64,000 nt of DNA from Vibrio sp. SCSIO 43136 (GCF_023716565.1 NZ_CP071849.1:868001-932000), one strand, 5' to 3'. Counted from the first letter of the stretch, positions 17,227 to 26,115 are shown. Notes: generated by a model not told the origin, from the sequence alone. Made by a program: numbers and translations.

Positions 17227-18209
17227 TCCCAAGGCCTGATCTTAATAAACTTCAATTGTTCAGCTTCGGCAATACCAGCACGTTTTAAGTATTGTGCTGG
17301 CATTACCGGGCTGTTCCACCGACCAAATTCTTGGATCTCTTTCAGTTTTAATCCTTGTTTGGCCAGCTCCATTGCAGCGCCAGCTCGACTCGATTGCCCA
17401 CCAAAACGCATGTTGTAGCCTAAGTTGAGCAAATCACTGGCATTACGGAAAATGCGATAAATGGAAGAGTCGTTTAGAGGAGCAAGTAAAATATTCTGGT
17501 GTCGATCCACTCGGCAAAATAAAGGTCCCTCGACATGTGTACGCTCGGATAACCAGCGATTCAACCACTCAATACTCAAATCACTCAGGTTATAACATTC
17601 AGAATTAAGCTGTATTGCAATAACAGAATCATTGATTGTTAAGTCGTCATAGTTTAATGATCTGATTTCGTTTCGCTTTAATGCACATTCCAATGCAATG
17701 CCATACAAGGCCATATCCCTTGCGTCTTTACTTTCATATCCGTTAGAAAATAGCTCATTAAGCGCCAAATAGTGTTTGTTTGTAAAGGCGTTTGAATGTC
17801 GAGCATCATCCTTTTTAATGACACGGACATTCGACATAAACAGTTTTACTTGACGATGATTAGTAGGCTCTGCGTATCCATGTAAACGATGAACTGTCGC
17901 TAAGCTGATGAGACTACGTTTAATTGAGGCCAACTTCCTAGTTCGGCACTGGCTCTCCAAAAACAGCAGCAACGTATTAACGGAGGCGGGTAGGGTAGCT
18001 TGATTAGTTTGTGATACAAACTCTACAAATCGGTTCCAATCATTAGTCATCGATTTTAGAGAGTTTATCGAGTAGTTATGACTAGTCAATTCGGCCATAT
18101 CAGCAACATCGATAGGATAAGAGAATTTAGCCACACTTTTTTTTCTAAGTGACGGTTCACTGATAGGTGTACAAATTTTTTTCATATCTAATGCACTATA
18201 ACTAGACAT
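17223..18209 (-). CDS. Lone tyrosine recombinase / phage-type integrase
   Basis: Read from the ATG at 18209, a 328-residue protein with a SAM-like N-terminal core-binding domain (about 40-130) and a C-terminal catalytic domain. Catalytic candidates are Arg179 (ALKRNEIRSL), Arg275 in QSSR, Trp298 in the GRW motif, and Tyr307 in QYLKR. The HxxR box has Gln272 where most family members have His. The frame is open further upstream, but longer starts run into the divergent DUF3319 gene, so 18209 or the ATG at 18185 (MKKI) is preferred; neither has a strong ribosome binding site. No phage or conjugation genes surround it. As I remember the V. cholerae order, ddl and DUF3319 are neighbours, so this gene looks inserted. 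Confidence 0.8.
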   Translation of the reverse strand: MSSYSALDMKKICTPISEPSLRKKSVAKFSYPIDVADMAELTSHNYSINSLKSMTNDWNRFVEFVSQTNQATLPASVNTLLLFLESQCRTRKLASIKRSLISLATVHRLHGYAEPTNHRQVKLFMSNVRVIKKDDARHSNAFTNKHYLALNELFSNGYESKDARDMALYGIALECALKRNEIRSLNYDDLTINDSVIAIQLNSECYNLSDLSIEWLNRWLSERTHVEGPLFCRVDRHQNILLAPLNDSSIYRIFRNASDLLNLGYNMRFGGQSSRAGAAMELAKQGLKLKEIQEFGRWNSPVMPAQYLKRAGIAEAEQLKFIKIRPWD

Positions 18210-18284
18210 ATTTAGCTGATTGTACTTGCTAAACGAATATTTACAATTATTATTACAATAAAGATAACAAGAAGTGTCTTCACA

Positions 18285-18641
18285 ATGGCTAATACTATTC
18301 ATAGAGGCGTACCGATTCAGTCGGATAACAAAAATCCAGACGTTTGGCAGGCCAGAATTAAAAATAAAGTCCTCACTGGAAATCTTGCTGCAGTTAAAAA
18401 GAGTATTGATTGGTGGTGTGATACCGCTCAATTCATTGATCCAAAAGAGTTTACGTCTCTAGCTGCCAAGCGTGTTGAGGCTGGCACCGAGGAGAACTAT
18501 AACGGGTTCACTCTGAAAAATGATACAGGCGAGCCAAACGCTTGGTATTGTTTTCACAACGGTCGTCTTTTGAAAGGTGGCAAACTCGCCATCCAAAAAC
18601 ATATCGATGCCCATCTAGCAGCCGCTGCTCGTAAAGGCTAA
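18285..18641 (+). CDS. DUF3319 family protein
   Basis: A 118-residue soluble protein starting MANTIHRGVPIQSDNKNPDV, with a tryptophan-rich centre (WQARIKNKVLTGNLAAVKKS, then IDWWCD) and a C-terminal segment NAWYCFHNGRLLKGGKLAIQ. The pattern agrees with DUF3319, which is found mainly in vibrios and relatives and has no known function. No signal peptide or membrane span is visible. It is followed 32 bases later by yciH on the same strand, so the two may be co-transcribed. Its promoter must lie in the 75 AT-rich bases between it and the recombinase, or inside the recombinase gene. Confidence 0.7.
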   Translation: MANTIHRGVPIQSDNKNPDVWQARIKNKVLTGNLAAVKKSIDWWCDTAQFIDPKEFTSLAAKRVEAGTEENYNGFTLKNDTGEPNAWYCFHNGRLLKGGKLAIQKHIDAHLAAAARKG

Positions 18642-18673
18642 AATAGCCTAACTTATTGCAATAGAGAACGACT

Positions 18674-18985
18674 ATGAGCCTCGTATATTCCACAGATGTT
18701 GGCCGAATCAAACAAGAAGAACCAAAACAAGAAAGAGCTAAAGGCGACGGCATCGTCCGTATTCAACGTCAAACTAAAGGTCGTAAAGGCAAAGGTGTTT
18801 GTATTGTCACTGGATTAGACTTAGATGACGCACCTCTAAAGCTACTAGCAGCTGAACTTAAAAAAGTATGCGGCTGTGGTGGTTCAGTCAAAGGTGGTGA
18901 CATTGAGATCCAAGGTGATAACCGCGATAAAATTAAAGCGCACCTAGAGAAAAAAGGTCATACAGTAAAATTGGCCGGCGGCTAA
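18674..18985 (+). CDS. yciH: YciH, SUI1/eIF1-like translation factor
   Basis: A 103-residue protein with a flexible charged N-terminus and a SUI1 domain (about 30-103): VRIQRQTKGRKGKGVCIVTG, then LAAELKKVCGCGGSVKGGDI and the IQGDNRDKIKAHLEKKGH segment. E. coli YciH is a stress-related homologue of eukaryotic eIF1 that reduces initiation on some messages. Length and motif order are usual. It lies directly after the DUF3319 gene and is closed by a strong terminator. Confidence 0.92.
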   Translation: MSLVYSTDVGRIKQEEPKQERAKGDGIVRIQRQTKGRKGKGVCIVTGLDLDDAPLKLLAAELKKVCGCGGSVKGGDIEIQGDNRDKIKAHLEKKGHTVKLAGG

Positions 18986-19002
18986 TTTGATGCCATTCAT
19001 GT

Positions 19003-19030
19003 AAAGCGAAGCTACAAGCTTCGCTTTTTT
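19003..19030 (+). terminator. Terminator after yciH
   Basis: An 11-base perfect stem, AAAGCGAAGCT (19003-19013) and AGCTTCGCTTT (19017-19027), with a 3-base loop and a T-run to 19030. Confidence 0.92.
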
Positions 19031-19314
19031 ATTGGTTAATAGTCAGAACTTAATCTTTGATTAAAGTAATGATTATTAGCTATTTTATGGTAAATCTGAT
19101 TATGGTTAAATTACCGAGAAATGTGGTGTAGGGGTCATGAACAGTTGTGGATTTCACGCTGACGCACATCTTATTTAACATAACGTATATAATGCGCACC
19201 AAGATTGTAAGATCTATATAGTAATGTCACTTTCTACCAAAGCAAAAATGTCTCTTTTTAGCTCTTACCAACTAGTCTTTAACTAATGTGAATTGAGCTA
19301 AGGATCTGCTAAAT
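19031..19314. other. Gene-free stretch with a promoter-like -10 element
   Basis: No ORF of note. It contains TATAAT (19188-19193) directly followed by a GCGC discriminator, a combination seen at strong, stringently controlled promoters, but I find no TTGACA-like element 16-18 bases upstream and no stable RNA after it. The stretch leads into the decayed transposase at 19315 and may be the left flank of that element; no terminal repeat could be recognised. Confidence 0.35.
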
Positions 19315-19746
19315 ATGTTGGTGACTATGAGTGATTCAGAAATTAGTCGTTTTAAAGTAATTCAGGACGTCTGCGATCGACGTATACGTAGAGTTGACGC
19401 CGCTGAGATACTCAACCTAAGTGTCCGTCAGGTTCAGCGCCTTATGAACCGGTTACGTGAGTTTGGTGCTGCTGGTTTAGCCCTCCGAGCTCGTGGAAAG
19501 CCTAGCAATCATCGTTAACCAAGCGACTATAGAGAGACGATTTTAAAGCTCGTTCGCGATAACTACGAAGATTTTTCACCGACACTTGCTCGAGAAAAAT
19601 TAATAGAGTTACACAACCAATCAATATCTAATGAGACGCTACGCAGTTGGATGATTGCAGATGGTTTGTGGACTCCATACGCCCGCCGCAAGCCTAGTGT
19701 CTATCTCTTGAGTTTCAACTTAGGATACATCTGCACACGAGATTAA
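19315..19746 (+). pseudogene. Decayed ISNCY-family transposase, N-terminal part
   Basis: The first 67 codons encode a helix-turn-helix region (FKVIQDVCDRRIRRVDAAEI, LNLSVRQVQRLMNRL, ending LRARGKPSNHR) typical of the ISNCY-type transposases with an MSxxELxRFKVIQD start. A TAA (19516-19518) stops it, but the same frame goes on with matching protein sequence (YRETILKLVRDNYEDFSPTL, AREKLIELHN, WMIADGLWTPYARRKP) to about 19695. After that, similarity ends and the frame closes at 19746, so the catalytic DDE region is missing. It is therefore a remnant with one in-frame nonsense mutation and a 3' truncation. A start at 19327 (MSDSE) is the likely original. The element can no longer move by itself. 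Confidence 0.75.
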
Positions 19747-20177
19747 AACCTAATCTCCCTCATTTCCATAATCTCTGCAAAATAATGGTTGGCCTTATTT
19801 TTTATTTAGTTCTCTTGTGGTGTGACATTGTAACCTAAAGGTGTTTTTATCACGCAATACTCTGATTACCTTTTACAGCAATTTTCGACAAGTTAACTCT
19901 AATATACCCAGATAATTCTTGGTTAACCATCTGGTATAGTCCAAAACTCCCAAGCCAACTAGTATGTATAACGAGAGTAAGTCTTTACTTACTACCTGAC
20001 GACCCCAGTCCTTTAAGTACTCCAAATTCTTTTTAAGCCATTGATTAACTTAGTATAAGGCTTGTTATGCGGCATTAAACTCTGTCCTGAGATGTGATTG
20101 TTTCGAAATTGGCTCACTATGTCACTTCTATCCCGTGTAACAAGTTTGGGCGGCTAATAGATGTAAAGATAGAACAC
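19747..20177. other. Gene-free stretch between the transposase remnant and yoaH
   Basis: About 430 AT-rich bases with no credible gene on either strand. Short repeats are present: CCAGAT (19909-19914) with its inverse ATCTGG (19930-19935), and CTTGTTA with TAACAAG near 20061 and 20138. It is probably debris of the same insertion that left the transposase fragment. Confidence 0.4.
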
Positions 20178-20201
20178 AAAAAAAGGGAGCTAATGCTCCC
20201 T
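20178..20201 (-). terminator. Terminator after yoaH (leftward)
   Basis: Stem GGGAGC (20185-20190) and GCTCCC (20195-20200) with a 4-base loop; the A-run at 20178-20184 is the T-run on the transcribed (minus) sense. Confidence 0.85.
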
Positions 20202-20207
20202 CTTCCG

Positions 20208-20363
20208 TTATTCCGGTTGTTCGTTGTCTTTGGCTTTTTGCCTGATTTGCTCGGCAACTATTTTGATAGCTTCTGCTGTGCTAATGCCTTGAGCCATCAG
20301 TTCTTGTATTTGTTCGACGGCTTGTTGCTGTTCTGCGTGGGTAAGTGATAGGTCTTGAAACAT
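20208..20363 (-). CDS. yoaH: YoaH family (UPF0181) small protein, VxrE position
   Basis: A 51-residue protein, [20 protein letters not shown] followed by [21 protein letters not shown], closely matching E. coli YoaH (UPF0181). It is predicted to be two amphipathic helices; its function is unknown. The ATG at 20363 is chosen over a longer frame because a GGAGG ribosome binding site lies five bases ahead and the family starts here. As I remember it, the V. cholerae homologue (VCA0569) is the last gene of the vxrABCDE operon. The ribosome binding site sits inside a hairpin (20366-20388). Confidence 0.88.
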   Translation of the reverse strand: MFQDLSLTHAEQQQAVEQIQELMAQGISTAEAIKIVAEQIRQKAKDNEQPE

Positions 20364-20365
20364 TT

Positions 20366-20388
20366 CGGCCTCCAGAGAATGGAGGCCG
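20366..20388 (-). promoter_or_regulatory. Hairpin enclosing the yoaH ribosome binding site
   Basis: A perfect 8-base stem, CGGCCTCC (20366-20373) and GGAGGCCG (20381-20388), with a 7-base loop. On the minus strand the GGAGG of the 3' arm is the yoaH ribosome binding site. No T-run follows, so it is not a standard terminator. It could lower yoaH translation or mark the 3' end of the upstream message. Confidence 0.65.
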
Positions 20389-20403
20389 AGAATAGCGAAA
20401 AAG

Positions 20404-21531
20404 TTAGTAATTGCCAAGGAAGTTTAGATAGATTCCCATGGATTTGGAGTTAGTGTAGCTTGCACCTATATCCATAGTGATAATACCCAGAGGCGTTAGG
20501 CCGATACCTGCTGTCATTGTGCCTTCGTTATCTTCGTGAGCAAGGTTGTATCGGTACCCTGCCCTAAATTGAATTTGGCGCATCAGATCTAATTCAAGGC
20601 CAGCACGTAACATCTGTTCATTATCGTTCACGCCTACAAATTTTTCTCGCTCCACAAGATCATAATCGATGCTGAAGGCATAGTAGTCGCCAACAAGACC
20701 TGCACCAACGGTATAATTAGGCTGAAGTTTGTACGTGTACGATACGTCTCCGCCCATTGCTGCTGATGTGGCGCTGTTTGTTTCGATGTCCCTTCCAAAA
20801 ATGTTCATTGCAGAAACACCGACTCGCCACGGTCCGTAGAACCAGACCGCACCTGCATCCATATTAAATGCCGTTTCACCAGTTGCTGAATTGAAGATAT
20901 CAAAACTGAAATCACTCATCTTTTGGATAGTATTTAGTGAGTAAACTCGTTGGATTTTTGGTGTGATACCAAAGGAGGTGTGTTGACCAAACAAGGTGTA
21001 GTACTTGGCCATAGTTAATCCAAGCTCCGTGACGCCTACAGATAGAATGCCTAACTCAGCATTATTAACTTTATCTTCGCTTGAACCCGTTGTCTGGATG
21101 ATTGGGGTAGCAAAAGACTCAGTGTACGCTTTACCGTAAACGTTCATCGACAGAAAGCTATTTGGGATCGCAAAAGCTGCTGCGATGCCGATATCGAAAC
21201 TGAGCTGACCATTATTTAGCTTTTCTAGTAGAGCATCAGCTTCAGCTGGATCAGTGATCGTAGTATCAGCAAGCGATGTGATGGTATCTAGCATGTCGCC
21301 TTGATCTTCGTAAGCAAGTCCGACCGCTGGAATTATCATGCCCGAGTTGTCGTTACGACGATAAAGAGCTGCGAGTGCTGGGTTATAGAAAGGAGCTGAA
21401 AGAAAGTCCCCAGAGACTACGCCAGTACCACCCATCGCATCACCACGACCGTCGACTGAATAGTTTGCTGCATTAGCTCCAGTAGCAGATAGAGCTAATG
21501 CGATTGAAGTTGTTAAGCCTATTTTTTTCAT
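20404..21531 (-). CDS. vxrD: TraF-like outer-membrane beta-barrel protein, VxrD position
   Basis: A 375-residue exported protein. The signal peptide [21 protein letters not shown] is followed by [19 protein letters not shown] and FYNPALAAL, characteristic of the family annotated as conjugal transfer protein TraF (Pfam TraF_2), a FadL/PorV-like barrel unrelated to a local conjugation system. The C-terminus has alternating beta-strand pattern ending LGNY. It lies between the DUF2861 gene and yoaH in the Vxr locus, which in V. cholerae is regulated by cell-wall damage. A role in envelope maintenance is inferred; there is no sign of conjugation genes. Confidence 0.78.
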   Translation of the reverse strand: MKKIGLTTSIALALSATGANAANYSVDGRGDAMGGTGVVSGDFLSAPFYNPALAALYRRNDNSGMIIPAVGLAYEDQGDMLDTITSLADTTITDPAEADALLEKLNNGQLSFDIGIAAAFAIPNSFLSMNVYGKAYTESFATPIIQTTGSSEDKVNNAELGILSVGVTELGLTMAKYYTLFGQHTSFGITPKIQRVYSLNTIQKMSDFSFDIFNSATGETAFNMDAGAVWFYGPWRVGVSAMNIFGRDIETNSATSAAMGGDVSYTYKLQPNYTVGAGLVGDYYAFSIDYDLVEREKFVGVNDNEQMLRAGLELDLMRQIQFRAGYRYNLAHEDNEGTMTAGIGLTPLGIITMDIGASYTNSKSMGIYLNFLGNY

Positions 21532-21595
21532 AACAATGCCGCTAGATAGTTCCTTTCATCTTTTATCGGCAATCATTATCAAATCTTTAGTAAAT

Positions 21596-22507
21596 TTAAT
21601 CTACCGATATATCGTAGGTTTTGCTAATAACCTGCTGATCTTCGATGGAAATTACGCCTTGCCAACGTTTGTGAGTGATAGAAACGGCCAAAACATAACG
21701 GTCGGGTTCTACATCTCTTAATGGGATATGGCTTGGGTATTCACTTTCGTAATCCTTTTCCCAAATCTTACGGTACTCGTCGTTGACGTAATCAAACACA
21801 GAGATATTCATCACAGGTAGTGGACAGTGATAATTGAGTAATCCTACCTTTTCTACTTTCCATGAGTCTTTAGTTTGCCAGCGCAGGACTTCTTTTGCTT
21901 GAGGTTCAGCAATGACAATCCAACTAGACCACGGCTCGCCCTTGCTGGGTGACACTGTAACTCTGTACAGACCACTAGCAAGTCGGGAGCTCAGATTATA
22001 ACGTTTATTATAGCGCTTATGGCCTTCTTTAGAGGTGCCAACCAGGCTAAAGTCTGAATCTGATGAGATTTTAGTTTTTGTCCAGCGGCGAAAGCGAATG
22101 TCTTTGATCTCACGATCAGACAGTACATCGACTATCATACTGGTAGATTGCCTGCCAGGGCTTTGGATTACTTGGCGTCTGATGATCAACTCGTTAATCC
22201 AACCTGCTAGCCCACTTTCACTAAATGAGCGTCCGCAGTCTTTCTCCAACCCTTTTACTAGCAATGAATCTAAATGCTCGGCAACATAAGGTTCCGGCGA
22301 TTTCTGCCACAACTCTATTAGCCCTGAAAATGCCGAAGGCAGATCATTTTCTAATAACTTTTGATGGGTATAGGTCAGTGGACTGGTCTGGTCGAACCAA
22401 ACTAAATCAGGTGCTGTGCCTACACTTACAGGCTCGGTTGAGCCTGTATCGTCTGAGAATGCTACGTTGGAGAAGAGTCCAAGCGACAAAAGAAATAAAA
22501 CTCTCAA
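21596..22507 (-). CDS. vxrC: DUF2861 exported protein, VxrC position
   Basis: A 303-residue protein with a signal peptide (MRVLFLLSLGLFSNVAFS, cleavage near residue 18) and a mature soluble part with no membrane span. The first half is helical (EHLDSLLVKGLEKDCGRSFS), the second looks beta-rich. It agrees with DUF2861, seen in vibrios next to VxrAB. The start lies two bases after the vxrB stop, so the two are translationally coupled. Its function is unknown; a periplasmic partner in the Vxr cell-wall stress response is the reasonable guess. Confidence 0.75.
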   Translation of the reverse strand: MRVLFLLSLGLFSNVAFSDDTGSTEPVSVGTAPDLVWFDQTSPLTYTHQKLLENDLPSAFSGLIELWQKSPEPYVAEHLDSLLVKGLEKDCGRSFSESGLAGWINELIIRRQVIQSPGRQSTSMIVDVLSDREIKDIRFRRWTKTKISSDSDFSLVGTSKEGHKRYNKRYNLSSRLASGLYRVTVSPSKGEPWSSWIVIAEPQAKEVLRWQTKDSWKVEKVGLLNYHCPLPVMNISVFDYVNDEYRKIWEKDYESEYPSHIPLRDVEPDRYVLAVSITHKRWQGVISIEDQQVISKTYDISVD

Positions 22508-22509
22508 GG

Positions 22510-23169
22510 TTAGCCTTTCATTTTGTAACCGACACCACGTAATGTTTCAATTTCAATACCTGGCAGTTTTTGGCGTAACTGCAGAACATGGGTGTCGACA
22601 GTACGTGTTGTTGGGAAGTGGTTGTAGCCCCACACATGGTCTAATAGTTCATCACGAGTAAAAACGCGACCAATATTTGTGGCGAGGAACAACAGTAAAT
22701 CAAATTCAGTACGAGTCAGCGTGATTGCCTCTTCATTGAACGTCACGTCACGTGTTTGAGTATCGATCACTAAGTCCTTCACTACGACGCGGTGAGCTTC
22801 ATCCCCTTCACTGTCAGGTGTTCTTAGTTGTGCGCGAATTCGGGCAAACAGCTCAGCTTCGGCAAATGGCTTAGTAAGATAATCATTTGCACCTGCATCC
22901 AAACCTGACACTTTATCTTTGATGGATACTAGTGCAGTAAGCAAAATTACTGGAACCTTTTTGATTTGTTTCCAGTCTGCAAGGTGATCGACTGTATCAC
23001 CATCTGGCAATTGACGGTCAAGTACAACTAAGTCGACTTTTTCCCACAATGGTGCAACTTCTGCGATTGTTTCCGCATGCAGAACATCATACCCCGCTTG
23101 CTCAAGGCTTACTAAAAGTCCATCCGCAAGGTTTTTGTCATCTTCAACAAGCAGTAGAGTCTGTTTCAC
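22510..23169 (-). CDS. vxrB: Response regulator VxrB (WigR/VbrR type), OmpR family
   Basis: A 219-residue OmpR/PhoB-type regulator: receiver domain with the acidic pair EDD (9-11), phospho-acceptor Asp51 (VVLDRQLPDGD), the conserved Lys in TKPF, and a C-terminal winged helix (TRTEFDLLLFLATNIGRVFT, GYNHFPTTRTVDTHV). Translation most likely starts at the GTG at 23169 with GGAGA seven bases ahead; this makes it overlap the end of vxrA by 26 bases. In V. cholerae VxrAB controls cell-wall homeostasis, type VI secretion and biofilm; in V. parahaemolyticus the VbrKR homologue controls beta-lactamase. The assignment rests on sequence type and locus order. Confidence 0.9.
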   Translation of the reverse strand: MKQTLLLVEDDKNLADGLLVSLEQAGYDVLHAETIAEVAPLWEKVDLVVLDRQLPDGDTVDHLADWKQIKKVPVILLTALVSIKDKVSGLDAGANDYLTKPFAEAELFARIRAQLRTPDSEGDEAHRVVVKDLVIDTQTRDVTFNEEAITLTRTEFDLLLFLATNIGRVFTRDELLDHVWGYNHFPTTRTVDTHVLQLRQKLPGIEIETLRGVGYKMKG

Positions 23170-24589
23170 AAGGTATCTCCAATATAAATGTTGTCGGCGG
23201 GCCTTCCAATGAGAGCTTACCTCCCATTCTTTCGACCATTGATTCCACAATAGTCAACCCTAATCCTAAGCCAGCTTTACTAACAAACGGCTTTCTTAAT
23301 TCTTTCCAATTCTTTTTGCTTAGCTCGCCCTGGTCTCTTACTTCAAAGCGAAGGCTATTCGCTGATGTGGTAATAGAGACTTCAACAGGAGCAACACCGT
23401 ATTTGACCGCATTGTTAACCAAATTATCCAGACAGGTTCCTAACCAATAGATATTAATTTTGGCAGCAGTGTCTTTGTTTATTGATATTGCGACAGGTAC
23501 GGCTTTGTCTTCAAAACGGTATTCAAGCCATTCATGTACTGATGGTAACCATTCAGTGGCCAGTTGATTGTTATCGGATTGCAAATAATCTTTACTTGCT
23601 TCAGCTAATTGACGCAATCTACGAGAATCTTCACACAATCGACGGAATTCGTCATAAACTGACTCAGGTAAATGCTCAAATTCACGTCTAAACCCTTCTA
23701 CCGTTAAGGAAAGACTCGCAATGGGGGTGCGCAGTTCATGCGTCAATATTTGCAGCACCAGCATACGACTCTTGAGTTCTTGTCTTTTGTCATTCCATCG
23801 CGAAGTCGCCCAAGCGGCAATGATAACCACGTTAAACAGAACCAAAGCGATCATGATATTCAGGAGCAGATCAGAATGATCTTCTTGCTCCCAACAAATA
23901 TTGCCACTTTTTACATAACAAACTGATGCCAAGGATTTATGGGTTGCTTTGAGTGAGGCTTCACTAAGCAAAGGTTGCCATACGTCAGGTGCAAATATTA
24001 GATACTTCTCACCCTGCCTTAGCCATAAATTATCTTGTTGGATAAACATGTCTGCACCAGAGATCAATGCACTAATCGCACTGTAATCCATCGCTTGAAT
24101 ACGTCCGAGTAGACTCTCTGGATCTGCTTCAGGTCGCTCTTTAATGTGCATGTAGTCTTTGAGTTCATCATAGAGTACTGGGTATTTGCGCGCATATCGG
24201 GCTGCATACGTACCGCCACCAGGATGAATTAGCCCAGAGCGTGCAAACCACTTAAGGGGCAATTTGGTGTTTTTACAAATCGCTCTGGTAAAGACTAAAG
24301 GCTCGGTAATCAATGGGCTAAGGGGGAGCTTACCAGTACAACTGTTGGCAAGACTGTAAAGCCTTTGAATATCCTTTAACGGGTAATCTTCAGTTTGAGG
24401 GAGCATTGATTGCGGCGTTAAAAGTTTGGTCGGAAAATCCGTTTGAATGACGCGCATATCATAAGACGCTAGTGCAGGTGCACTATCAAATTTTTCTCGA
24501 AAAGTTTCGATTCGGTCAGGAAGGCTTGCACTGTGTGCAACTGAAGAGTTGAACAGCAACGCAGTAAATAATGTTAGATAACGAATCAA
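23144..24589 (-). CDS. vxrA: Sensor histidine kinase VxrA (WigK/VbrK type)
   Basis: A 481-residue kinase. A signal/anchor (1-21) is followed by a periplasmic DUF3404-like sensor domain (about 22-240) containing four cysteines (84, 105, 224, 232), one membrane span (about 241-262), a dimerisation/phosphoacceptor helix with His284 (LTHELRTPIASLSL), and an ATPase domain with the N-box NLVNNAVKYG and the glycine box GLGLGLTIVE. It senses cell-wall damage, and the VbrK homologue was reported to detect beta-lactams. It is first in vxrABCDE, just downstream of pntAB but separated from it by a terminator. The symbol is supported by synteny remembered from V. cholerae chromosome II. Confidence 0.9.
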   Translation of the reverse strand: MIRYLTLFTALLFNSSVAHSASLPDRIETFREKFDSAPALASYDMRVIQTDFPTKLLTPQSMLPQTEDYPLKDIQRLYSLANSCTGKLPLSPLITEPLVFTRAICKNTKLPLKWFARSGLIHPGGGTYAARYARKYPVLYDELKDYMHIKERPEADPESLLGRIQAMDYSAISALISGADMFIQQDNLWLRQGEKYLIFAPDVWQPLLSEASLKATHKSLASVCYVKSGNICWEQEDHSDLLLNIMIALVLFNVVIIAAWATSRWNDKRQELKSRMLVLQILTHELRTPIASLSLTVEGFRREFEHLPESVYDEFRRLCEDSRRLRQLAEASKDYLQSDNNQLATEWLPSVHEWLEYRFEDKAVPVAISINKDTAAKINIYWLGTCLDNLVNNAVKYGVAPVEVSITTSANSLRFEVRDQGELSKKNWKELRKPFVSKAGLGLGLTIVESMVERMGGKLSLEGPPTTFILEIPCETDSTAC

Positions 24590-24664
24590 AATTGGGTCTA
24601 TCTCAGTTCTTTTATAATAAGCCTTTGTAAATATAACACCTTTGTACTAGTTGCGCCAAATAAG

Positions 24665-24689
24665 AAAAGGGAGGCTATTGCCTCCCTTT
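24665..24689 (-). terminator. Terminator after pntAB (leftward)
   Basis: Stem GGGAGGC (24669-24675) and GCCTCCC (24680-24686) with a 4-base loop; AAAA at 24665-24668 gives the T-run on the minus sense, 19 bases after the pntB stop. Confidence 0.88.
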
Positions 24690-24707
24690 GATATCGCATC
24701 TATCCGT

Positions 24708-26105
24708 TTAGATACTTGAAGAAATGTTTAAGCAACTCTCTTTCGCATCACCGAACAGCATGGTGGTATTTTCTTTAAAGAACAATGGGTTCTGAACACC
24801 TGCATAACCAGTGTTCATCGAACGCTTAAATACAACCACATTCTTCGCATTCCAAACTTCCAGTACAGGCATACCTGCGATTGGACTGTTTGGATCTTCT
24901 TGCGCTGCTGGGTTTACGGTGTCGTTTGCACCGATAACTAGAACGGTATCTGTCTCATCGAAATCATCATTGATTTCGTCCATTTCAAGAACGATATCGT
25001 ACGGTACTTTCGCTTCTGCAAGCAGAACGTTCATGTGGCCAGGCAGACGCCCCGCTACTGGGTGAATACCGAATCGAACATCAACGCCTTGAGCACGAAG
25101 TTTTTCAGTGATCTCAAATACAGGGTACTGAGCTTGCGCAACTGCCATGCCATATCCTGGAGTGATGATTACAGATTTAGAGTTTTTGAGCATCTCTGCA
25201 ACTTCTTCCGCTGTTGTTTCAGTGTGTTCACCTTGATCAACATCTTCCGAGCTTACTGATACTTCTTGACCGAAGCCACCTGCAATAACGCTAATGAACG
25301 AACGGTTCATTGCTTTACACATGATGTAAGAAAGGATCGCACCCGATGAACCAACTAGCGCACCAGTCACGATTAGAAGGTCATTTGCAAGCATGAAGCC
25401 CGCTGCTGCTGCTGCCCAACCCGAGTATGAGTTCAGCATTGATACGACTACTGGCATATCCGCACCACCGATCGATGCAACCAAGTGGTAGCCAAATGCG
25501 AACGCAATCAGAGTCATCACGATAAGCGCAAATGTGCTGCCGTCGTTACCAACAAAGTAGTTCATCAGTAGTGCTGATACTACGATTGCTGCAAGGTTCC
25601 ACTTGTGCTTGTGTGGAATATTTAGCGGTGACGAAGAAATCACACCACGTAGTTTACCAAACGCAACGATTGAACCTGTGAAGGTTACAGCACCAATGAA
25701 TACGCCAAGGAACACTTCCACTAAGTGAATTACGTGTTCAGCATGGATATCAGCTGGGTTTAGTGAGACAGGTGCCGGAGGAGCTAGGTAGCTGTTGTAA
25801 CCAACAAGTACCGCCGCCATACCTACGAAACTGTGCAAAATTGCGACCAGCTCTGGCATCTCGGTCATTTCTACTTTCTTTGCGTAGAAAATACCAATTG
25901 CTCCACCAACAACCATTGCAACAATAATCCAACCGAAACCTTGAGCATCAGGGCTGAAAATAGTAGCAACCAACGCAATCGCCATACCAGCGATGCCGTA
26001 ATAGTTACCCGAGCGAGCTGATTCTTGCTTAGAAAGACCAGCCAGACTCATGATGAAAAGAACCGCAGCAACAATGTAAGCTGCTTGTACTAATCCTGCA
26101 GACAT
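24708..26105 (-). CDS. pntB: NAD(P) transhydrogenase subunit beta
   Basis: A 465-residue inner-membrane subunit: nine or so membrane spans in the first 270 residues ([20 protein letters not shown] at the start; [20 protein letters not shown] in the middle), then the cytosolic NADP(H)-binding domain III with [35 protein letters not shown] and [12 protein letters not shown]. Together with PntA it couples proton movement to hydride transfer from NADH to NADP+. It starts ten bases after pntA on the same strand. Length and motifs are those of the E. coli protein. Confidence 0.96.
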   Translation of the reverse strand: MSAGLVQAAYIVAAVLFIMSLAGLSKQESARSGNYYGIAGMAIALVATIFSPDAQGFGWIIVAMVVGGAIGIFYAKKVEMTEMPELVAILHSFVGMAAVLVGYNSYLAPPAPVSLNPADIHAEHVIHLVEVFLGVFIGAVTFTGSIVAFGKLRGVISSSPLNIPHKHKWNLAAIVVSALLMNYFVGNDGSTFALIVMTLIAFAFGYHLVASIGGADMPVVVSMLNSYSGWAAAAAGFMLANDLLIVTGALVGSSGAILSYIMCKAMNRSFISVIAGGFGQEVSVSSEDVDQGEHTETTAEEVAEMLKNSKSVIITPGYGMAVAQAQYPVFEITEKLRAQGVDVRFGIHPVAGRLPGHMNVLLAEAKVPYDIVLEMDEINDDFDETDTVLVIGANDTVNPAAQEDPNSPIAGMPVLEVWNAKNVVVFKRSMNTGYAGVQNPLFFKENTTMLFGDAKESCLNISSSI

Positions 26106-26115
26106 TTGTTACTCC

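Noticed and set aside
20059..20160. Possible integron attC-like site (CTTGTTATGCGGC ... GTAACAAG)
   Set aside because: The ends form a short inverted repeat and look a little like Vibrio attC ends, but no GTTRRRY core site, no second copy and no cassette arrangement are present.
20404..21531. TraF-like gene as a sign of a conjugative element
   Set aside because: The name comes from a domain family; no other transfer genes are nearby and the gene belongs to the Vxr locus.
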